64,000 nt of DNA from Owenia fusiformis (taxonomy: Eukaryota > Annelida > Polychaeta > Sabellida > Oweniidae). Shown in pieces: positions 61,840 to 64,000 of the stretch (positions are counted from its first letter, which is position 1; the number at the start of each line of letters is the position of its first letter). The notes beneath the pieces are model-generated. The model saw only the letters and a list, made by a program, of their open reading frames with translations. It had not been told where the DNA came from and ran no database searches. A program made the translations under genes and the position numbers. The stretch lies in the NCBI GenBank assembly GCA_903813345.2, contig CAIIXF020000001.1, positions 35,807,366-35,871,365 of the forward strand, written 5' to 3'.

Positions 61840-62420
61840 TCTCATGTTCACATTGAGAGATCTTCGCATTAAGAGTTGTTGGGGTATACAGATTTTATTG
61901 CAAAATATAAAGCCAAAAACACTTCCTCTTGAACATCCCCGATATAAACTAATGCAAGATTTACTTTCCTGTTATCTAACAATCTGCTTTGAACTAACCA
62001 TTGGATTCTATGAGAAATTCCTCCAAGAAAATATTCAGGGGATTTAAGAATGTGTAAGGGTTACATAATTTGAGAAATTATTGGCTAACATAAAACCTAT
62101 TTTAAAACAGCATTTATATTCTTCAAAAGTGTTGATTATCAATGATTCCCAGCCCTCGGAAATAAAAATACCTGGGTGTTAATTCATAGGTTATCTTTGA
62201 AAATGAGAAATTTTTTTGGGGAATATATGGTGTAATCTTACAGTTAATAAAACAGTTTATAGTGTATTGCATTGTACATACAACCTTCGAAAGGTCAAAA
62301 AAGTTGATTTTTTGGATTTGTCATTTTCAGGGAACTTTCTCATGTATACAGTCAATGGCGGTTTTGTGATTGAAAATTATTTTAAAGTAACTAAGTGTAC
62401 TGCCTCATTAACTTAGTAGC
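61840..62420. other. intergenic, nothing recognised
   Basis: AT-rich, with no supported exon or repeat. Confidence 0.4.
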
Positions 62421-62424
62421 TACC

Positions 62425-62745
62425 AGGGGCGTCAGAAGGATTTTCCAAGGGAAGGGGCGACTTTTTGGTATGAACGGGTCGATCGTGAAGCGCACAATCT
62501 AGGAGGATGCCCCCAGAGAATTTTCGAATTTAAACCCTCTCTGGTGCATTCTGAACATATCTCAGAACAATATTCCCAATAATAAAAACAAGAAAAAATT
62601 GTGTTTTTAACTTGACTTTGACTAAAAAAAACTTTGACTGTTACTAAAATAGAGCTTTCAATTCTAGGGTTGGTTTCAAATCTGGGAAAGGGGGGGGGGG
62701 GCGGTTGCCCCCAACGCCCTCCCCCTTCCGACATCAATGCCTACT
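62425..62745. mobile_element. short MITE with G-run and imperfect ends
   Basis: It opens AGGGGCGTCAGAAGGATTTT and closes with a G run, CCCCAACGCCCTCCCCCTTC and CGACATCAATGCC. The ends are roughly inverted. It resembles the GGGGCGGAT/GGGGCGTAG MITE group seen elsewhere in the window. Confidence 0.45.
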
Positions 62746-64000
62746 TAATTATAAGTCTGAGTAACTTAACGACTTAGTATTCATGTAATTTGGACAAAAA
62801 GAGGTTTTTCTGAACAAAGTTAGTTCTTTGCAAACATAATGTGGTTACAATTCACTGTGTGATTACAAGGCCATGGGTCCTTCATTAGGCATGTCTACAC
62901 AAACTTGTTGAGACAATAAACCAACAGAAAATGCTGAATAAGTTTCAATGCAAAAATCTTTTTATTATTAAATTGAAATGGCTGCAAAAATAATTCCTCC
63001 ATTTGTAACTTTCTTGGAGATATTTCAGCCTCATTATTTAAGCGCCTCTTCAAACAGGCTCGACTTGTGATTATACTGCATTGCTTTCAAATGTCCAATA
63101 GTATCCACAAAATGTTGAATATATATCCACACCATATTCATAGCCTGATCAAAATTAAGTGTGTAATAAACTAATTGTCCTCTTCATTTATAATTCACAC
63201 ATCAAGTTACATACTTCACAAATTACTGTAGGAAGTGCTCATACATTTGAAAGTGTACACCTGTACAGGTAAATGTACTATTGTACATTTCATGTACACT
63301 TATGCATACAATGTGCACTTGTCCACATAATGTGCACTTATACATTATAAGTGTGCACTTGCAATTATTCTTCTTTTAGCTCTACATTTGTAGCTGAACT
63401 AGCCTCTCTGCAGATATAGCTCAATACCAGTTATATACAGCTCATAACCAAATCACTTATTATTCCTTATGAATTATGCTCATTAAAGAAAATGCTTAAA
63501 ATTCTGATAGTTGATCATCATTAATACAAAAAACAACTTCAGGTTAACATATTGTTTTAACTAGTCTACGATCACACATTATTCAAACAAAGATGAAATT
63601 GAAAACAAACAGGTGTGAACTCAAGTTATAGAAAGTGGTACATGTACATGTAGGTTGCTATACAAGCAATAAGCAAAGTTGCAATATGTAATCAAATATA
63701 TCAGGACATCAAAAATGATTTCTCAAAACTGAAGCATGGGTAATAAAATTACTCAAAAATTGAAATCATGAATATAGAGCAAACAACTATCCCTATTTCG
63801 TTAATTGATTGATCTGGAGGAGCATGTCTTGATCAATTTTTGTATTTTGTATATGGGATATATATATGGGCCAAATGTTACCTTTGTATCAAAGGTATGA
63901 TCATTAAAAGATATATTGAGCAAAAGAAAAATGAAGGAATTAAATTGTACAGAATTATGTATTCATCTTGCCTTCAATTTTGAACATGTTGAATCAAGTG
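62746..64000. other. intergenic with short TGTGCACTT repeats
   Basis: A small cluster of TGTGCACTT and TGTACA motifs lies at about 63250-63362. No supported gene to the window end. 3' UTR or introns of neighbouring genes are possible. Confidence 0.4.

Overview
This is an AT-rich, intron-rich animal nuclear window with one 23-base N gap (4948-4970). The best-resolved genes are a p53/p63/p73-family gene that still carries a SAM domain, a WRAP73 (WDR8) orthologue, a METTL24-like methyltransferase and a class A GPCR. Long introns, many inverted-repeat DNA elements, tRNA-derived SINE-like sequence and minisatellites fit a marine invertebrate. A hemichordate-like or other invertebrate deuterostome is my guess, but a lophotrochozoan is not excluded. 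Exon limits were read by hand from GT/AG (once GC/AG) splice sites, phase continuity and family similarity.

Layout. 0.3-3.0 kb (-): a DDE-transposase-like ORF with one frameshift and an 84-bp coding repeat. 3.6-4.8 kb (-): an F-box/LRR gene whose F-box is split by a 490-bp inverted-repeat element with a 9-bp target duplication; the element's ends supply usable splice sites. 5.0-7.8 kb (+): the C-terminal half of a peptide-type GPCR, with a 37-bp minisatellite directly after its stop codon. 9-17 kb: sparse, with two small secreted-protein candidates and repeats. 17.8-37.3 kb (-): all 14 coding exons of WRAP73 (445 aa). Its 10.8-kb first intron is packed with foldback elements, including a 3.2-kb element built from palindromic satellite.

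39.1-60.1 kb (+): the p53/p63/p73 gene, head-to-head with WRAP73, the same arrangement as human WRAP73/TP73. Eleven common exons encode an N-terminal transactivation motif, a Q-rich linker, the DNA-binding domain and the tetramerization domain. They can join in phase either to a short basic terminal exon (576 aa, p53-like) or to three exons with a proline/serine-rich linker, SAM domain and C-terminal inhibitory-type segment (735 aa, p63/p73-alpha-like). An antisense METTL24-like gene (51.8-53.6 kb) lies inside the intron separating these two ends. 60-64 kb holds the 3' UTR and dispersed repeats.

The most notable points are the WRAP73-p53 family head-to-head pair with dual C-termini, the transposon that behaves as an intron in the F-box gene, and the satellite-filled element near the WRAP73 promoter.
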